Program-made: the position numbers and the translations under genes
Assembly: GCF_036324505.1 (NCBI RefSeq)
Contig: NC_086366.1
Location: 7,255,427 to 7,319,426 of the forward strand
DNA from: Eleginops maclovinus
Taxonomy: Eukaryota; Chordata; Actinopteri; Perciformes; Eleginopidae
Length of the DNA: 64,000 bases
Direction of reading: 5' to 3'
Shown: positions 60,672 to 64,000 of the stretch, piece after piece
How positions within the stretch are numbered: position 1 is the first letter of the stretch
Layout: each line of letters opens with the position of its first letter
Notes under the pieces: generated by a model
Seen by the model: only the letters and a program-made list of their open reading frames with translations
The model's database searches: none
Told to the model about the DNA's origin: nothing

Positions 60672-61000
60672 ATGCAGTCTGTGCTGATTTATTTAACACA
60701 GTTGTATCTCCTTCTATCTAACGCTACTTGTACCCGTGACCTTTTCTGTGCCAGCTTCCTTAAGGTCTTGGGTGTGTTACAAAATACTTTCTTCACATTA
60801 GCTAGTCTCACTCTGAAAACTGGGTCTTTCCCAGCAGCTTACTCACTACCTTGGGACGGCCTCTTCTCAATAAAAGCACTCTCAATGCCAGTGACAAGTA
60901 GCAACTTCAGGCTCATCTCCAACTTGATATTTGAGAACAAAACTGCTATTTCTGCAATCCAAAACCAATACCATATACTGTATGTGTCAATGTGATATAC
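60672..61000 (+). pseudogene. Degraded LINE (L2-like) reverse-transcriptase fragment
   Basis: The frame contains SLTLKTGSFPAAY and, some 30 residues on, SSNFRLISNLIFENK. These align with the conserved LINE stretch around SLxTGxFPxxxK and NYRPISNLPFLSK, with the VVKPLLKK segment altered or lost between them. It lies inside the sialyltransferase intron, antisense to that gene. It is a fossil fragment with no function expected. Confidence 0.6.
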
Positions 61001-61254
61001 AGATGATAAAACATTTTTTATTGCCTCCAGAACATTTTAGACCTGTTAACAACCTTAATTGCCTTTTTAATTGTTTAACAATGGCCTTCAACCACTAAGG
61101 AGACATTGCCATGCCCTCTCTATAGGAAATCTCATTTTTCTCATCGTTCTTTGACACTATTTACAGACAATATTAAAAGACACACAATTAAGCAAGCAAA
61201 AATATCCCTATCTATATTTACTTTACAAAGAAAATCCTGCCAAAAAACATAATC

Positions 61255-61400
61255 AACTTGATAAGGCGTCCCCGAGGAATTTGGCTTGAAGACGCTAACC
61301 ATGAACCGCAACATCCCTAGTTCAAATTGGGCCAGGGACATTTGTTGGACATTGTTCTCTAGCTCTCTTTCCCCTCATTTCCTGTCACCTCTCCACTGAC
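61255..61400 (+). mobile_element. Degraded tRNA-derived SINE remnant
   Basis: AAGGCGTCCC, then a B-box-like AGTTCAAATTGGG near 61320, then TCTCTTTCCCCTCATTTCCT and TCACCTCTCCACTG match the layout of a common fish SINE (tRNA-like head, then a CT-rich ATTTCCTGTC tail). The A box is eroded. It belongs to a different family from the SINEs at 2900 and 41941. Confidence 0.45.
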
Positions 61401-63360
61401 TCCTTCACAGAAATAATGACAGTCATCTTGATTATTAACTTTTAACAGTCCTTGCTACAACTGATCCTTTCTTTACAAGGCTGCTGTCAGGGTACAAAAT
61501 CTAAAATTATTAATTGACTGGGAAATTCAGCCAAGTGAAAATCCTTCATTGGCTCCCTTTGAGCAATGAAATGGGTTTTGAGGGAATTCAAGTTTTCAAT
61601 ATCCCAGCCAAATGTACACATTTCACTCTTAATTTGCTCTTGTGTATACTACAACGTGTTCACCTATTTTGCTCATCACCACGCAATCATTAGGCCTTGA
61701 TAATGATCCTCGTTAAATCTTGCAAAAGTAATTATTACCCCCTTCAAGTCATTATCTAGTTAAGGCACTACCTATTCTTGGAGTAGATGTAAAAAAGGAA
61801 TGCACGTCTGTGAATTTGTCCACATTTATACACAACTGGTATACACACTTTTCAATGTCTATCGCAAGTTAATCAACTGCAGAATGCACCATTTATGATG
61901 CATTCTAAATGTCATGGCAAATTAGTTTGATAAACAATAAACCTGCAGTCCAAGAGGAGGGGTGGTTTCCATTATTGACACGGTAAACATAACAATGGTA
62001 CACGACGCCATACTTTATTCAAAGGAATATGTCAGCATGAGAGATATAAATTGATAATAATAAAAGACAATTAAGTTTAAACTGCCGACCTCAAAGTCTA
62101 AAATATATTGTCAACATATCACAGGGAATCTGGTGGGTTTTTCCCTCTTTTTGTATTATTATTATTATTATTATTGAAAAAGAATATGGCAACACCCTGT
62201 GTACCCAAACAAATCTTTGTCTAGAAATAGTGACATAACATCTTTTTCTCTGCCGTTTCCTTGTTTACCATTTTGTATCACGTGACAGCCCTTTGTGTTA
62301 AAAAAAAGAATGGCAAGGGTGCAGACCTCCACCTAGAAAGATGGTGCATTCACAGGCTCCTTGGATTATTCGACTTCACAAATAGGGAAGTAACTTTTCT
62401 GAATTTTGTCCTGTTTATAAGATTTAAGTTGTAATTAAAAAAAAACATGGATGCTTCAAAGAAGATGTGTTCTATCGTGATGCATTAACTCGATGATAGA
62501 TATTTATCTTGTTCTAAATTAAGGGGGTTTACACGTACATTTCCACACACCTCCACATATGCCTACACCACAGGAATGCAGCACAAATGCCCTGTGTAGT
62601 AATTTAGGAAAGTCAAAGATAATTTGTTTTATTTCCCCTTTGATTCAGATCCCATGCAACATTTAATGGGTTCTTCCTTGGTCCAGGCTACACCCTAAAT
62701 TTCAGTTTCGGTTTACATAATCCTGCTCAACGCAGACAGAAAAAACTGAGCAGAAAACATAACATTCGTGGTGGAGATAGTAAATGGATCATCATCTTAG
62801 GCTACGGGTTCAAGATAAAAACTAATGTGAGGTTTAATGAGTGGAGACATGTTTGTTATGTCGTCCCTGGCGGGCCCATACTGTGCTCAGAAACTTTCCT
62901 GTGTTTTTGGCCATTTCCCTTATGAGTCTGTCAATGATTACCAGTGTTCACAGAGGCAGAGTAATGGGAGTAACTTACACATGACCGGGAGATAGAAGGA
63001 ACGGTCTCTTTCCATCCCTCCCCAAAATGCCACACTTTCCCAAAAGGCCTTTTTCATATCTCTCCCTTCACTCATGCTTTCCATGTTATCATCAGGTTTC
63101 CTCTAAGAGCTCTGTTTACACACATATCAGTGTTGACGCTGGTCTTCTTCCAACTCTTCTGGCCACAGTTTACTGGTAGCCTAATTCATTGATTTTTTTT
63201 GCCAAACTAAAGGTTCTTTGTGATTCTGATAAAGAATCAATTAATTATAATATAATCAATAATTATATGCAGCCCCTTCATAATTGTTTAACAGTGCAAC
63301 ATATTGAGGAATACATTCAATTGATTCCTTGAGACATAAATGAGAAGAATAATACTACTG

Positions 63361-63460
63361 TTGGTTGTTGGACTTTTAACATTTGGAAAAAGTTAGCCTA
63401 AGTATTTTTCCTCTGTTCAGTCTTTATGCTAAGCTAAGCTAGCTGGCTAATGGCTGTAGA
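63361..63460 (-). repeat. GCTAGCTTAG / AAGACTG dispersed repeat, opposite orientation
   Basis: In reverse complement it reads GATGAATCTACAGCCATTAG, CCAGCTAGCTTAGC and AAAGACTGAACAG. It matches the plus-strand copy at 38300. Confidence 0.4.
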
Positions 63461-64000
63461 TTCATCTATCTAACTCTTCATGCCAAAGAATATTGCTTTA
63501 CGCCTTGCTAAGAAGGGATCGTTTTCTGTTTTATATTGTGTATATTGAGGCAAACATATGAACTGTGTGGTTTTTTTGTCTTCATATGTGTGTTGTACTT
63601 TTGTGGTATTTGAGGCATGGAGTTGAAAGGTTAAACGTCTCACTTGAGAATTCACAGAAACAAATATATTTTCCAGTGTTGTATAAATGTAAATGACAAT
63701 TATTAGTCGAGCTTTCACCCAAGAAGAACTTTCTAAATAGAACAGTGCCTGCAAGTTTGGCTATGTAGGTATAAACAGCTGAGATGTACGTGTGCAGACA
63801 GAAGTTCTCTTAAGTGTCCAGCTTCTCAGACAATACTCTAAATTGGCAAAGAGATAGGCTCTCTACTTCAGGCTGCCCTCATGAACACCGTCTGATAAAG
63901 AGATATCCATCCATAGCTTGGCGCACAGTAAGTTCTTTTGAGGATCATTTTGAACAAATCCAAACAAATGTGAGATCTCCTACAGTGATACAAAAGGCTG

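Larger units (their letters stand above)
59729..64000 (-). other. Part of a long upstream intron of the sialyltransferase gene
   Basis: I looked for the preceding exon (the segment between motifs L and S) on the minus strand and did not find a convincing one, so the intron is inferred to exceed 4.2 kb. It holds a dispersed repeat (59828-60115), a LINE remnant (60672-61000), a SINE remnant (61255-61400), an (ATT)n tract near 62155-62175 and a GCTAAGCTAGC-type repeat near 63361-63460. The rest is unannotated AT-rich DNA. Confidence 0.5.

Noticed and set aside
62980..63100. Possible minus-strand exon ending at a GTAAGT donor, with a Trp- and Phe-rich peptide
   Set aside because: It was tested as the missing sialyltransferase exon because of a KKAFW...W pattern, but the rest does not fit the region between motifs L and S, so it is probably chance.

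Overview
The window is vertebrate nuclear DNA, almost certainly from a ray-finned (percomorph-like) fish. It is AT-rich, gene-poor and full of (CA)n/(TG)n/(GA)n microsatellites. Its dispersed repeats (tRNA-derived SINEs, LINE 3' tails, a piggyBac-type element, a hAT-type MITE) look like teleost families, and its genes have GT-AG introns. No bacterial, phage, CRISPR or viral gene content was seen.

Two protein-coding genes can be supported. (1) A complete plus-strand coding region for kcnj5, the G-protein-gated inward rectifier K+ channel subunit Kir3.4/GIRK4. It has three coding exons (22121-22183, 24355-25228, 31498-31883) encoding 440 residues. A candidate non-coding first exon ends at a consensus splice donor after 12656, and a 3' UTR runs to about 32690. 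(2) The last two coding exons (59579-59728 and 59399-59488, minus strand) of an alpha-2,3-sialyltransferase of the ST3GAL4/ST3GAL6 group, whose earlier exons lie beyond the right edge. The genes are convergent (tail to tail) and about 26 kb apart. From general knowledge, human KCNJ5 and ST3GAL4 both lie in 11q24, so the pair fits a conserved synteny block and favours st3gal4.

Layout: 1-12300, upstream intergenic DNA with a SINE, a LINE tail, a hAT-type MITE and a 1350-bp piggyBac-type element bounded by TTAA; 12300-12656, putative kcnj5 promoter and first exon; 12657-31883, kcnj5 introns and coding exons, including LINE tails near 20-21 kb and a near-duplicate pair at 28.58/29.44 kb that looks like an assembly artefact; 31884-32690, kcnj5 3' UTR; 32690-58500, a repeat-dotted desert with no gene I can support; 58500-64000, the 3' end of the sialyltransferase and part of a long intron holding a degraded LINE reverse-transcriptase fragment and a SINE remnant.

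The two genes do not act in one pathway. Kir3.4 forms homo- or heterotetramers opened by G-beta-gamma, PIP2 and Na+, hyperpolarising heart, endocrine and neuronal cells. The sialyltransferase caps Golgi glycans with sialic acid. The points most worth checking are a Lys-to-Asn change in a PIP2-contact motif of Kir3.4, an upstream ORF that would end two bases before the kcnj5 start codon, the suspected assembly artefact, a perfect 17-bp hairpin at 44.7 kb, and the piggyBac-type element with duplicated copies of its own end sequence. I found no strong evidence for an undescribed biological system.
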